A stretch of 64,000 bases of DNA from Parapristionchus giblindavisi (Eukaryota; Nematoda; Chromadorea; Rhabditida; Diplogasteridae). The notes beneath the pieces were generated by a model. It was not told the DNA's origin. It was given only the letters and a program-made list of their open reading frames with translations, and did no database searches. Every line of letters begins with the position of its first letter. Positions within the stretch are counted from its first letter, which is position 1. Positions 49,907 through 63,700 of the stretch are shown piece by piece. Made by a program: the position numbers and the translations under genes. The stretch is taken from contig CALSFV010000014.1 of the NCBI GenBank assembly GCA_943737045.1, positions 1,302,001 to 1,366,000 on the forward strand, given 5' to 3'.

Positions 49907-52900
49907 ATGGAGCGAATGAACAGCATGTACGTCGTCAAACGAGGTAATTTTAATTATTTACTATTTTAATTATTTTAAAAATATTTATAATTTGTTTACA
50001 ATAATATACGTCATGACAAGATTCTTATTACTATTACAATAATTTTATAATTCAGACGGACAGAAGGAGTTCGTATCCTTCGATAAGATCACCAAACGAA
50101 TCGTGAAGCTCAGCCACGGGCTCAATGAGAATTTCGTCGATCCGGTAAATTAACCTTAAACATTGCCATAACTTAACGACCTTAACACTACCGTAACACC
50201 AACTAACAAAGCTTTCCGCGAGCCGATATTCCTTTTTACGAACCTCTATTTATCCAACCTATAATCAATACCCATGGTACGGTAGCTATTCCCCTAATCA
50301 ATCAATCTTCTGTCAGATTACGGTATACCTAATCACTAATTTCAGATCATGGTCTCTCAGAAGGTGATTGCGGGTCTGTACAAGGGCGTCGACACCGCCA
50401 CACTGGACAATCTGGCAGCAGAGACAGCCGCAGCGCTGAGCACGACCCATCCTGACTACGGAGTGCTAGCGGCGCGAATTGCCGTCTCCAATCTGCATAA
50501 GAAGACGAGCAATGTGGGTTTCTTTTCTTATATGCCACTACTCGATCAACGGGAAACCGTTTTCCGGCAAATGTGACGTAATCAGCGTAGGCGGACGCCT
50601 TTTCCAAAAATCCCTCATCTACGCTAATGAGATCACATATGCCGTAAAAAAACTTTAATGCTGTTGTACGCAAAAGTGGCATTGATTATTGAGTATTTTC
50701 AAAAGATTATTGATTATTGATTATTTAGGTGTTCACGGAGGTGATGCGTCGTCTGTACGATAACATCTGTCCCGAGACCCAGGAGCCCTGTCCGCTGATC
50801 AGTCCCAAGACCTGGGAGGTCATCTCCAAGCACTCCGAGGTATCGATTTTCATCGATCGATACATAGGTCGAATAGCTAGGTTATCGGTTTTCAAAATGC
50901 GGTCAGGTTTTTCGATTTTTGGCAAATTTGGCTCAAAATGCGGTCAGGCTTGGTGCTTTGTAACATACTTTTCGACCTATGGATCGATAATATGCAAACA
51001 CATATTTATAAATCGATAATGTGTAAATCAGTTTAAAACGATCGATAATATGTGAATCAATTTTAATCAATCGATAATATGCAAATCAATATTTTGCAGC
51101 GACTGAACAGCGCGATGCAGTACGAGCGAGACTTCTCGTACACCTTCTTCGGATTCAAGACCCTCGAGCGCACGTATCTACTCAGGATCAACGGAGAGGT
51201 AGGAACTGCGATTGAGTATCGATTTTCTGGAAAATCGATTGTTGGATTATCGATTTTTCTTAATTTTATCAAACCCAAAATTCGATTCTTTTTTGTGAAG
51301 CGAACAATTGTTTTGTTGAAATTTGTCAACTATCATTATTTATATATTTCTTATGGTTGAAAATCCTAGCGATTATCTTCCTATTTTATTTTCTTGGACT
51401 GAAATTATCGATTTTTCACCTTGTTCTTAGATATCGAATATGGATCAGGTGTTGAAGTGTTTGAAATATCGATTTTTCGCTTTAATTATCGATTATCTCG
51501 CAGGTAGCCGAGCGTCCTCAGCACATGCTGATGCGCGTATCGATTGGCATTCACGGAGAGGACATTGACGCTGCCATCGAGACGTACAATCTGATGAGCG
51601 ATAAGTACTTCACGCATGCCACGCCGACGCTGTTCAACTCGGGCACTTGCAAGTATGATGGGGGCCTTTAATAATAATAATAATAATAATATTTTATTCC
51701 TTCAAATGAACGCATCGGGGATGGGATCGGGAATATCTGTGATCTTTGAGTTGTAAAGGCACCACAACTCGAGCTAGTTGGAAATTGTTCGCTCTGGTAA
51801 TACTCTTTGACAGATAAAGAGAGCGAGAGAGCGTTGTCGGAGTGGAGTTATTCAAATTCTCTTTGGGCGTCACTTTAAACAAGACAAAATACGATCGGAA
51901 CCGAACTTACCCTTACTCGCAAACTGACTTTTATTCGATTTAAAAAATCTAACATAAATAATTTTCTTCCAGACCCCAGATGTCGTCGTGCTTCTTGTTA
52001 TCAATGAAGGAGGACTCGGTTGAGGGCATCTATGAAACCCTGAAGAGGTACTGTGTCTTGTTGATCTTTGATCTTTCGGGTGTGTTTTGATCTTTGATCT
52101 TTCGGGTGTGTTTTGATCTTTGATCTTTCGGATGTGTTTTGATCTTTGATCTTTCCCAGATGCGCCCTCATCTCCAAGTCGGCGGGTGGCATCGGTCTGA
52201 ACGTGCACAATATCCGTGCGGCCGGGTCGCTGGTTTCGGGCAGTGGCGGTCGCTCGAATGGATTGGTTCCCATTCTGCAGGTCAATAATAATAATAATAA
52301 TAATAATATTAATATACTTTATGCGGTGCAATAGTAAAGTATAATTAATGATAAAGTATTTGATAGGTAGTATATATATAGTGGGTCTATTCTCGAAATA
52401 GGATGGGTTGATTGAGAAAATTCGTTATTTGACGCTTAAAAATCGTCAATTTTAGCTTTGTTTCATGTCAAGTGACCTAAAAATGGGTCATATATAGTGG
52501 GTCAATCCTCGCATTGTGAGAGTATAAAAATGTCTGACTGCAGGTGTTCAACAACACGGCGAAGTGTATCAATCAGGGCGGCAAACGTCCGGGCGCGTTC
52601 GCCATCTACCTCGAGCCATGGCATGCGGACATTATGTCGTGAGTGGTGTTATCATAGATTTCCGAAGCCCTTACAGGGTTTTTTGTATAGTGAATCGATT
52701 TTCGAAATTTTATCGATCTTCCGAATGAATCTGAGGCCGTATCCATGAAAGTTGGTAAACCGTTTGTCGACAAAGGCAATATCACATCTTTGACAATCGG
52801 TCTCTGCTTCCGCTCGTGACGTCACGTTTCGTTTTTAATCAAAGTCCATGCATACGTTCTCATGTCCCATCATTATCCCGTTCACTCAGTCTCTTTCACT

Positions 52901-55079
52901 GCGAGTGATTGCGGTCAGATACTAAATACAACTACAAAACAAAAAATCAATATAAAAATATGTTCAGATTCCTGGAACTCCGCCTGAACAACGGTCCAGC
53001 GGAGGAACGGGCGCGTGATCTCTTCTACGCCCTCTGGATTCCCGATCTGTTCATGAAGCGAGTGGAGAAGGATGGGCAGTGGACACTCATGTGTCCCAAG
53101 AAGTGTCCCGGGCTCGATGAAGTGTACGGTGAAGCCTTCGAGGAGTTGTATACCAGGTGGGGCTTGAGTTGTTGATTTTTCGATCAATAAATCAATCTGC
53201 AAGAATCAATCAATAAATATCAATCTTTATCTTGTTCATTCATTGGTCAATCAATAATTATGAAGTGTTGTTTTTGTTGCCCAAAATATTCAATCAAATC
53301 AATCTTTATTTCACTCGTTGGTCAATCAATAAGTTGTTTTTTTTTTGTATTTTAAAACTGAAATTACAAATTTAGATACGAGCAGGAAGGCCGCGGGTAC
53401 AAGACGGTGAAGGCGCGTGAGGTGTGGAAGATGGCCATCGTGTCGCAGATTGAGACGGGCATGCCGTACATGCTCTATAAGGTAATCGATAAATCAATAA
53501 TACTTGAAATCAATCACTCGATAATCCTTAAAATCAATCAATCACACGATAATTCTTCTAATCACTGAATCAATCGATAATCCTTAGAATCAATCAATCG
53601 ATAATCCTTAGAATCAATCAATCGATAATCCTTAGAATCAATCAATCGATAATCCTTAAAATCAATCAATCAATCGATAATCCTTAAAATCAATCAATCA
53701 ATCGATAATCCTTAGAAATCAATCAATAAATCGATAATCCTTAAAATCAATCAATAAATCGATAATCCTTTAAATCAATCAGTCAATCGATAATCCTTGA
53801 AATCAATAAATCAATCGTAATTGCAGGATGCCTGCAACGAGAAGAGCAATCAGAAGAACCTCGGCACGATCAAGTGTTCCAATCTCTGCACGGAGATTGT
53901 CGAGTACTCGTCGCCTGATGAGGTATGAGTAGATCAATATCGTGAGATTATGAAAGATCAAAGATAAATTTACAGTTTGTGAAAAGTTCAAAGATCAATC
54001 TACAGCTTGTGAAAGATCAAAGATCAATCTACAGTTTGTGAAAGTTTAAAGATCAATGTTCAGGTAGCCGTATGCAATCTCGCCTCAATTGCTCTTCCTC
54101 GATTCGTTCGTCCTGATCGGACATTTGACTTTGCCAAGCTAAGAGAGGTATTTAGCTGATCGATACCGTAACCGGACTATATGGCTCATACCGTAACCCG
54201 TGATCGATACCGTAACCGGACGATATTGATCATACCTATAGGTCGAATAGCTAGATTATCGGTTTTCAAAATCCTGTCATGTTTTTCGATTTTTGTGAAA
54301 TTTTGGCTCAAAATCAGGTCAGGCTTGGTAATTTGTCACATACTTTTCGACATATGCTCATACCGTGTAATCGTGCCCTTCGTAGATTGCCGCTCTGCTC
54401 ACGCGAAACCTCAACAAGATCATCGATGTGAACTACTATCCGATTCCCGAGGCCGAGAGGAGTAACAAACGTCATCGACCCATTGGTCTTGGAGTACAGG
54501 TACACTTATTTATTTATTTATTTGATCCAGTCGTGATAGGTGCGATAGTAAATGCAGAAGTGATAAAGTACGGTATCAACCATACATAGGCGGGGTACCG
54601 GGAGCTCGATTCTACAGGGGGCATTCGAACGAAAAATGGTTAATTTTACAGGGGGCTTTCGCTATTTTTTCAAAAATTTCACCTAAACGTCATTTTTTAC
54701 AGGGGTCATTCCACAAATTTTCGAAAAGCCATCATTTTACAAGGGGCACCCCCATGATGGCGCCCATGTATGGTATCAGCCGTTTAATGTTTTTTTTACT
54801 GTTTACCGCCGATTTTTGCTGTAATGTTTAAAAGTCAAGAAAAAGAGGCAAGATACGAGGAAAGGTTTCTCTACTTTTCCTTTTCGCACCTTTTGAACAG
54901 AGCATTAACCAAACCCGCAAGGTGTTTGCCGCATGAAATGAATGATTCTGCAGGGTCTGGCTGATACCTTCCAACTGATGCGACTTCCCTTCACGTCTCC
55001 GGCTGCTCGTGAGCTCAACAAGCGAATCTTTGAGACGATCTACTATGCATCCATGGATGAAAGCTGCAATCTGGCCAAG

Positions 55080-55165
<86 letters not shown>

Positions 55166-56874
55166 ATTAATAACGAAACAAGGAACCATTTCATGCCACT
55201 AGGATAAAGTTTTTGAATGATAAAAATTATTATTATTATTATTATTAATATTACTAACATTTAATATTATAGGCATTCGGACCATACGAGACGTACGAAG
55301 GTTCCCCCGTCAGTCAGGGTATCTTCCAGTACGATATGTGGAAGGTGACGCCCACTAATGAGTGCGACTGGGACGAACTGAAGAAGAAGGTCGCCAAGTA
55401 AGTGAAGATTTATTGATTTTGATTCAATCGATACGAATATGAATAAATCGATAATAAATCCATGCGAATACGAAGATAGGCCGTTGATCTGAAAAGGATC
55501 CTTGCCATGGCCAATTTGTGAACGTGCTAAATGATATTATTACTACTACTACTACTACATAGAGAAACTACATCCCGCTCGATAGCCACCGTAAACCTTT
55601 CAAACCGTTCGACCGCTGTCTGGTTCAATAGTTGATACTGTAATACTGCTACAAATTTCAAAAATAATCGATATTTAATATATTATATTAAAAAATATAC
55701 AATCTAATTATAATTCCCTGCTATTCCAGGTACGGTGTACGCAACTCGCTGCTGGTCGCGCCCATGCCCACCGCTTCCACTGCACAGATCCTCGGAAACA
55801 ATGAGAGCGTCGAACCGTACACCACGAATATCTACACGAGAAGAGTGCTCGCGGGTAAGCTCTATGGGTCCTATCGCGAAAGTTGGGGAGTACGGTAGTT
55901 TGAATGATTCTGGGATCTACGGTGAAAGTTGGGGAGTACGGTAGTTTGAATGTCTCTAGGTCCTACCGCGAAAGTTGTGGAGTACGGTGTAGCTAGGCTC
56001 TCCCATGAAAGATCGTGATTATGCTTGCACAATGACAGTTTGAATGATTCGTTCCAATTGTGATAGAATGACTACTGTATCCAAATCAAATCAATCGATA
56101 TTCAGGCGAATACCGTATCGTTAATCCCCATCTGCTCAAGGACCTCAACGATCTTGATCTGTGGAATGATCAACTCAAGATGGAATTGATCAAGAACAAT
56201 GGTTCTGTACAGAATATCGAAGTAAGTTACAGTAACCTCCTGAATTATTGATTGATATAATGAACTATTGATTGTTTCAGTGCATTCCGAGTGACTTGAA
56301 GGAGTTGTACAAGACGGTTTGGGAGATTTCACAAAAGGAACTCGTCGAAATGGCAGCTGATCGGTGAGATCGATCTTTCACTTCTGATCTCTGATCTTTA
56401 TCTCTGTTCTTTGATCTTTTCAGTGGTGCATTCATCGACCAGTCGCAATCATTCAATGTTCACATGGGCAAGCCATCCTACGCCAATGTAACGTCGATGC
56501 ACTTCTATGGATGGAAAGCGGTATGAATATTAAAAATATTTATTTTGTAATAATAATATGGTATGATGACGAAAAAGGCCGAGCTTTAGCGCGAGTCTTC
56601 TTCCTGAAGACTCGTCGATGACTAGACCGCGATCCTGACCATAACTCTGATCGATCGATGCTGTACCATACCGTATCCCTGACCTACCGTAATCCCGCCA
56701 GCCTTTCAGGGTCTCAAGACGGGCATGTACTATCTGCGCACACGCCCCGCCGTCGACCCCGTCAAGTTTACCGTGGACAAGACGAAGGAAGTGAAGGATG
56801 TGAACAAGGCCCCCAAGACTCCCACTACAACTAATACTAATGATGATGAAGGATGCCTTATGTGCTCTGGATAA
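49907..56874 (+). CDS. rnr-1: Ribonucleoside-diphosphate reductase large subunit (RRM1)
   Basis: Twenty-one exons, 789 residues (human 792): 49907-49943, 50056-50144, 50346-50513, 50729-50839, 51100-51198, 51504-51652, 51973-52047, 52160-52280, 52544-52638, 52968-53156, 53376-53481, 53827-53922, 54064-54147, 54386-54499, 54954-55079, 55273-55397, 55730-55854, 56106-56221, 56281-56363, 56424-56520, 56710-56874. It reduces ribonucleotides to deoxyribonucleotides with the small subunit. The N-terminal ATP cone ([20 protein letters not shown]) is present. Active-site parts: C224 (SSCFLLSMK) and C449 (VAVCN), the redox pair; N432, C434 and E436 in [11 protein letters not shown], including the thiyl-radical Cys; Y742/Y743 (GMYYLRTRP) of the radical path; C-terminal CLMCSG shuttle cysteines. 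The start follows an acceptor at 49870. Introns hold several CATA-type MITEs, and one begins inside an (ATT)n tract. Intact and likely functional. Confidence 0.97.
50863..50981. mobile_element. CATA-type MITE, family B copy 1
   Basis: CATAGGTCGAATAGC...CTTTTCGACCTATG, 119 bp, perfect TSD GATCGATA (50855-50862, 50982-50989). In an RNR intron. Confidence 0.93.
52055..52158. repeat. Tandem repeat, 33-bp unit
   Basis: About three units of TGATCTTTGATCTTTCGG plus GTGTGTTT, filling an RNR intron up to its acceptor. Confidence 0.88.
53485..53825. repeat. Tandem repeat, about 26-bp unit
   Basis: About thirteen units of AATCAATCAATCGATAATCC plus TTAG/TTAA, filling an RNR intron. Confidence 0.92.
54237..54356. 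mobile_element. CATA-type MITE, family B copy 6
   Basis: TATAGGTCGAATAGC...TTTTCGACATATG; flanks ATCATACC and CTCATACC (7 of 8). RNR intron. Confidence 0.88.
54591..54772. mobile_element. CATA-type MITE, family G copy 4
   Basis: CATACATAGGCGGGG...GGCGCCCATGTATG; flanks GTATCAAC and GTATCAGC (7 of 8). RNR intron. Confidence 0.9.
55080..55164. repeat. (ATT)n microsatellite forming an intron start
   Basis: The donor GTTATT after RNR exon 15 is itself the first unit of about 28 ATT triplets. Other long (ATT)n or (AAT)n tracts, nearly all intronic: 490-546, 3079-3115, 5641-5682, 6258-6295, 6397-6437, 9718-9764, 11176-11229, 12853-12903, 20470-20546, 23858-23928, 37402-37447, 42520-42560. Confidence 0.93.
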
Positions 56875-58166
56875 ATCGATATTTTTACGATATCTAATCA
56901 ATAATCGATTTTTTTGACAATTACCGATGAATAATCGATATTTTGATAATTACCAATCAATAATCGTTTTTTTTGTCAATATGTAGTCAATAATCTAACT
57001 TTCCATTTTCCATTATGTTGATTATGCTGTGCTAGAGGCACTTACTATTGTAAAATGCTATGTTATGTCTCGATAAAGATATGCTTTGATGAAACAGTGC
57101 TTGTCCAAAATACCTTTTTCAAAACGTACGGGCATTCCAAAATGGAAGGGGGGGGGTGTATGTCAGTTATTCTTTTGTTTTGTACTATGCTATTACCTAT
57201 TAATGTCGTCAGTGATGTTATGAAAACGTATTTTCCTATATTTTTTTATAATTTTTCTCGATTTTCCCGAAGTTCTCGAAAAAATAAATCGAGAAATCTG
57301 GAGAAATTTTTTCAATTTTTCTCGCGCACGCCTGGTGTGAATGGTGATTGGGAGTTAATCAATCAATACGTTAAGGTTGCCCAACACAGTAAATGCCCTT
57401 CAATATATTGTGTGGACGTGTCAAATCAAAAGCTGAAATGTAGATGCAAAAGAATTCGAGTCATAGACCATGTAGGAAACATCCGATCGATAATGATCTA
57501 CACTGGAGAAAAATGAAGCACGAGAACTGAGCTTTTGAACATGGAAAAACAACAACTCAACAACGTTAATACAATGTTAATAGCAGGAACCGAACCACTA
57601 CAACATAATGTTTGGTGGGATACGAGCTGAAACCGAGATGATCTTTCGAGATGCTTTCGAAATTATCGATTATTTCCAAAAAAATTAATTTGTCGATTTT
57701 GTAGACAAGAAAGCTAGAGAGATTGTCCAAAACTATACCTATAGGGCTCTTTCGTGATGTTTTTTCTCTTTCTCATTTTCCCCTCCTTTTTCAAACACAT
57801 AGAAAACATAAGTACAACATGATTAGTCGAGTCTTACGCAAACGGCCTCATATATCCCATTGGTGAGTTTTATAAGAGAAGCAAGAGAATGGATATCAGA
57901 GATAGAAGAGAATATCTGTAATCTCGATCTCCAGTTATAATAATAAATATTTATTTATTTTCCTATGCGATAGCATTAAATTACATTTCATTAATACACT
58001 TTATCAAGATTAACTGAACAGTGTTGCTACTGAATCTGAAATATCGTAATAGGGGATCTTCTTTCTTTTCTTTAATTTAGTTTCGTCCTTCATCTCCTTA
58101 TGATCCGCTATTCTGCTGGACAGTATCCGAGCTACACTTTGATCTTTTTGGATAATAAGTGTCGAG
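56875..58166. other. RNR 3' flank
   Basis: About 1.3 kb after the RNR stop. It starts with AATCGATATTTTGATAATTACC-like short repeats, then ordinary A+T-rich sequence. A 153-codon open frame from 57055 has low-complexity composition and no splice or family support, so no gene is called. Confidence 0.5.
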
Positions 58167-59844
58167 CAGGGCTGGGAATTCCTGTTTCTGAATTTTCTGT
58201 TTTTTTCTGTTTTCTGGCCAGAATATTTTCGGGGAATCTCCTATTTCAAATACTGTAGATAGGACCGGAAATATGGGCAACCTTTATCGCTGGAATGGGA
58301 GAGGGGGTAGGTGGATCTTATTATCACGCGTGTCGCGTAAGGTTCGAATAAACGGTGGCACATTGAAAAAATCGAAAATGAGCAGAGGTCATTTTTGGTA
58401 GTCCATATGGTCCCTAACAATGTACCGTCGAGCTTTTTTGCATATGTTCATTTTCAACGTCGTCAGACGTCGTCAAACTTTTTGGACGCCGAAAATTGCC
58501 GACTTTGGAGCTCTGTAGCTCTTCAGGGTGTACTTTTGGTATGAAATCGTCAACAGAAGAATTCTTAGGAATGTCAATGATGATGCGCCTGCATCATTGC
58601 CAGGTCGCTATTTTAATTAGTATTTGCGTAAATCGTTTTTATTGATTATTTTCTTAAAAATAAAGAAGCCGAAAGTATTCAATAGCTCAATCGATAGAGC
58701 TCGACGCCAGCTTTTCAATGGTATGCTGAACTAATACTTTATTTGGTTGTCTTCGAAAGTTATGAGCATTTCAAGATTTTCATTGGATGCGATCACACGA
58801 GAGGAGAGTGACGCAGCCAGTGATCTTCCCACTCTTCTATAATACCTCGTGTGAACAATTCATCTATTTTGATTAGTTTTACTGTTGTTCTAGTGCATCC
58901 CCCAAGACATTTTTGATAAAAATCAAATTTTCAATTCAATAATTCAATTCAGAAATCATAACCAATCGATGAATATTAATCACAATGAATAAAAATTACA
59001 ATAGGACAACAAGGCTTCAACTTCACAGGAATATTTTATCACACTCTCCCTATACTACCATCCTAAAGTCATCTTCGTTGTCCTAGAATCTCCTCATCCC
59101 CTCTCTCTTCCAAGTTGTCATCGTCCATCTCCGAGTTCACCATTCAATTCTTCTCTTCCTGGTCGTGATACAGTACTCCTAGTTTGCAGCGGAAACACCG
59201 ATTGTTAACCGGGAAATTTTCATTTCTGGTTTTCATAATCACAGAAAAGTTTCGACAATAAAAAAACCGCAAAAGAAAACTGCGCCAAGGAGGATCGAAC
59301 CCCTGACAATCAAAAGTAAGTGCAGACATCTTATCCACTACACTACACACTCTCGTTCTATGATGGTTGATAGATGAGTGCACCAACTTATCTGGATAGA
59401 TGGTGTAGGAAAACACACCAATTTCTCACCGAAAAAGGCAATAATATGTGGGGGTCAAAAAATGTGCCAACCACCCCGGGTGGGTCTGTTGCCAAAACCG
59501 AATAGTAACAATACCGCTCACGTATGAATTTCATGAACAGTATCTCTGCGTTGGAATTTTATTTTCCTTCATTGGAACTACATACATACTAGTCAAGTGA
59601 AGATTCTGTAATAATCGTGTCGTTTCTTTTGTGTTGCATGCTATTTTGTTGTTTTTTTTGTTAGAAATGTAAACGAAATGGTTTTGCCTACCAAATTAAT
59701 AAATTCATTGAGCAAATAAGAAAAATCAATCACTTTACGACATTTTCTGTTTTTTTTTATGAATTCTCTGTTTTTCTTTGCTTTTTGAAAACAGAAATTT
59801 CAGTTTTCTGATTTCACAAAAAATTATTTTCTGCCCCAGCCCTG
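58167..59844. mobile_element. Possible hAT-type element, 1.68 kb
   Basis: Ends CAGGGCTGGG and CCCAGCCCTG are classic hAT-like termini, with pyrimidine-rich TTTTCTGTTTT sequence just inside both. No transposase ORF and no clear 8-bp TSD (GTGTCGAG left, ATCTTACC right). It contains a tRNA-like segment on the minus strand. Confidence 0.6.
59283..59352 (-). pseudogene. tRNA-like sequence
   Basis: On the minus strand: GTGTAGTGGATAAGATG (A-box-like) and GGGGTTCGATCC (B box) spaced as in a tRNA, but no acceptor pairing. Inside the hAT-like element. Confidence 0.4.
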
Positions 59845-60754
59845 ATCTTACCTTCGGATTGTTTTACGGGACAGTAATTTAGGAATAGAGATATGAACAC
59901 ATATATTAAATGAATATACATGAATATGAATATGGAATATATTGTGAAATGAGCCACATATGAAAGATATTAGATATAGAAAGAGAAAGATATAGCGGGC
60001 GAGAGATAGAGAGAGAGTGCGTGAGAAAGAGAGAGAAAGAGAAAAGGTGAGAAGGAGAAGCCTTCTGGCGATGAGAAGGCGGGGGGAGGGAATATAGCTT
60101 TGCTGTATATGACCCATCAATGTGACCTGAGCGAGCTTTTTCTTGCATGAGTAGAGAGACATTAGGAGCATAACCTAAACACTGCATCCTTTTAGATCGT
60201 TTTTTCCTATCCAATACAACCCATTTTTAAGTTTTTCATTTCATTCTCTCTCTAATTCTAGACAGGCATCTTTTCTACCTTACCAATGTCTTTCCTATTT
60301 TACAATCGAATGACCTGAATTTGTAAATTTCCATGCATTATGTAAATCTAGTCACTCACTATACTCATATATGCACAATTTAACGCATGTTTAATTAATC
60401 AATTCTTTTTTTCCACTTTTGGTCATTTCCATATCGATCTGAAGGGCTGAATTGGCATTGAGTTATCACTGGCGTGGGAGTGATCTCCCACATAACTTCG
60501 AGTGCCTTGAATAACGGGATTTACAAAATACGGTTTAGTACACCATGGTGTGTCTTTACGGTCTGTGCTCTCTCTTTCATTCTACCTTTTCTCTGCTACA
60601 CTATGATCGTTCTCGAAACGTTGTGCCCTTTCACACGCCGTGATTCCCATCATACTCAAACTACAATGAGCTGTTTCGCTCTAAGTAAACGTTCTTTCGC
60701 GAGAGTCACGCAACAACTGCTCAAATTATATATTTTTAACACCATTAATTTCAG

Positions 60755-63700
60755 ATGTCTATCCACAAGAGCCTCGAGGAGATATCAATAGATCGCTTGG
60801 CTGATCTTATCATAGCCAAACAAATGCCTACATTTGACTCACCACTACCAATTTCCGTTTCAAATGGTGTAATTCGAAGCTTGAATTGGAAATGTCGTCT
60901 AAACTCTTCTCTATCGTTACTTGATACGAACAGATTTACTATTACCGAGGTACATTTCACACCGTTATAAAGGGACAGCCCAAGCTAATTTTTCTCTCAG
61001 CATTTGCATAATATCTCGCAGACAAAGAAAGCTAGAGAGCGTGGCCAGAGCGAAGAGGTTCAGATTAGCTTGGGATGTCCCTTTAAAGAAGGAGACCCTT
61101 GAGTTTGCATGACTGACTCCCGACACGATTAGCACGGAGTACAATGTTTATATTATATGGTAATAGGCATAAGGGGACAATGGGAAATTGAGAGAGTCAG
61201 GTATTTAAATTGAACATCACTCTATTCGTGCTATCTATCCGAGCAGTCTTATTCCGAAAAAAAAAACTCGAGGGTCACCATCTTTAATGTGGTGTTAATT
61301 TCTTGTAAATGGAATTGGAAATTGTAAAAAGGGTGTTAATTTTGCCCACTCGTAAATAGCATTGTAAAAATCATATATCTCGGTTCTCTGACTCGTTAGA
61401 GACTTGAAACTTGGTTTTTGGATTAAAAACCGTGAAAAATACTTATAGACCAAGTTTCAAGTCTCTAGCTCTACAAAGAACGGATATATTTGCTTTTTAC
61501 AAGAATGTTCGAGTTTTTTCCCTGAAAAATTGTGTAAAAAGCAAATATCTCCGCTCTTTGTAGAGATAGAGACTTGAAACTTCATTTTTAAGCTTTTTTC
61601 CTGGTTTCTAGCCCAAAATCCAAGTTTCAAGTCTCTAACTAGCCAGAGAACCGAGATATTTGCTTTTTACAATGCTATTTACAAGTAGACAAAATTAACA
61701 CCCTTTTTACAATTACCATTTACAAGAAATTAACACCACATTTCATACTCAGCGTCTCACCAACATTGCGAGCGCTGGTTGAAAACTGGGCAAAATGCCA
61801 AATACTGCGGTATTTGACACAATCATGTTTTCTCGCCATCGGCGATCCCTCACTTGTGCGTACCCCATCTTTTCGCTCCTTTCTCTGTCACATCATGAGA
61901 GCTCTCGAAACGGTGTATGGCAGAAAAGGCTTGACCATATTTCAACAAAAACAGAGTATCCAATTCGTGCCGTAAAGTCCAACTAATTCATTTCATTTAC
62001 ATCATTTATGACCTTCAAAAATATACAATACAGTCGAATAATGCCCACTGCGAATCACCTTTTTTGTCTGTCTGCGCTCTCACAATCAGGTATACTCTCT
62101 CACTTTGCACGTTTCTCTTTCCTCCGGCTCTCGCAACACTGCTCATTCCACTTTGGTAAACAAATTAGAGATTCTCTTCTCTTGCAAACGCTATCGAAGC
62201 GCTTGATTCGTTCATAACCGGGTCCATAATCGGGTCCATAATCGAGTCCATAACCGAGTCCTTAACTGAGAGTATCTAAGCGGAATGTCTTTTACCGTAT
62301 CTTTATAAACAAATTTCAGGCAGAGATTGGACTCTCCGAATCAGACTACGCTTCAATATCAACCATTCTCCAACATCGACTCAAGAAATTGATTTTATAT
62401 GGAAAGATGAGAAATAGTGGCCGTAAGTTCGCTCGTCTTTAGCATAATTTAAATAAAATTCATTTATTTTGTCTTAATTTATTTAAAAATGATGGTCGAC
62501 TATTGCAATATCAATCTACAGTTCCTCAAGATGTTCCCTAAAAGGTTAAAAATAATAATAATAATAAAAAATTTATCTGACCTCGGGGGTGTTTTAAGAT
62601 TCATAATTAAATGTTTAAACAATATGATAAAGTCAGGAGGTAAGAAAGAAGGCTACGATTACTAGATCTTAGCATACAATACTTGAGTTTTTTTTTTTTT
62701 GAGTTACGAATATGAGACTTAAATACACTTGCACTATGTGTACATACAACACTATTGTCAACAACACTATTGTCATATAGATAAGACACCGGCTCAGAGA
62801 GATTCCAGGTAGTGCAGGACATCTACCTCCCCAATGTTTTTTTGGATACCCCATCCCCCCCCCATCACAAAATCGGTATTCATTTGGGCTGGGTCTTTGA
62901 AACATATATGTGGCGGGTTCTCGAAGTTTGAAAACTCGATTTTCACCAAAAAAGTAGAGGTTCAATGTTATTGTCGATTAATTACATGTCTGGAACACAA
63001 AAACTGGCTATAGGACAGTCCGGAGATCCGATCGCAAACTGGTTGTTTTACCTCCTCAAAACATTTTAAAATTAATTTAACTTTTAAAACAAAAAAAGTG
63101 CATTTTTGCCTCATCTTATAGAGCAAAAAATTCCGCTTCGAATGAGGGAAAAACCAAAAAATCTAAAGACATATGGACCTGAAATTGACTCGAAAATGTT
63201 TTTTTTTGTACACATATTGGTGAACTTTATGAGTAGAACAACATTATGTTGAAACTCATCTACATGAGAGATTCACAAGTTTTTTTTTCAGATAATGTTT
63301 AGTGAAATTTTTTGATTTTTTCCTTTATTTGACGCGGATTTTTTTGCTCTATAAGATGAGGTAAAAATTGGAATGAACTTTTGTTCTAAAATTGTAATTA
63401 AATTTAGGTTTTGATGGGGTGAAAAATAGGTTTGCAATCGGATCTCCGAACCACCCAGCCTAAACGAATGTGCATTTTGTGATGGGGGGCAATGGGGTAT
63501 CCACAAAATTTTTTTAGCCAAATCGGTGAGGTCTATGTCCGGGGTCACTGGATCAACCCTCAAATCTTACTGAGCCGGTGTCTTAAAGAATCATTAAATT
63601 TGGCTTAAGCGCCTACGCCGTCACGTAAAAAAGTTATATTTGGCTTACGCGCGCGTCGGCGTAAAATTTGGAGTGTGATCTCAAGTGGAAAACCTGAGAG

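Noticed and set aside
57055..57516. 153-codon ORF after RNR
   Set aside because: No start context, no acceptor, low-complexity FSRFSRSSRK stretch and no recognised domain.
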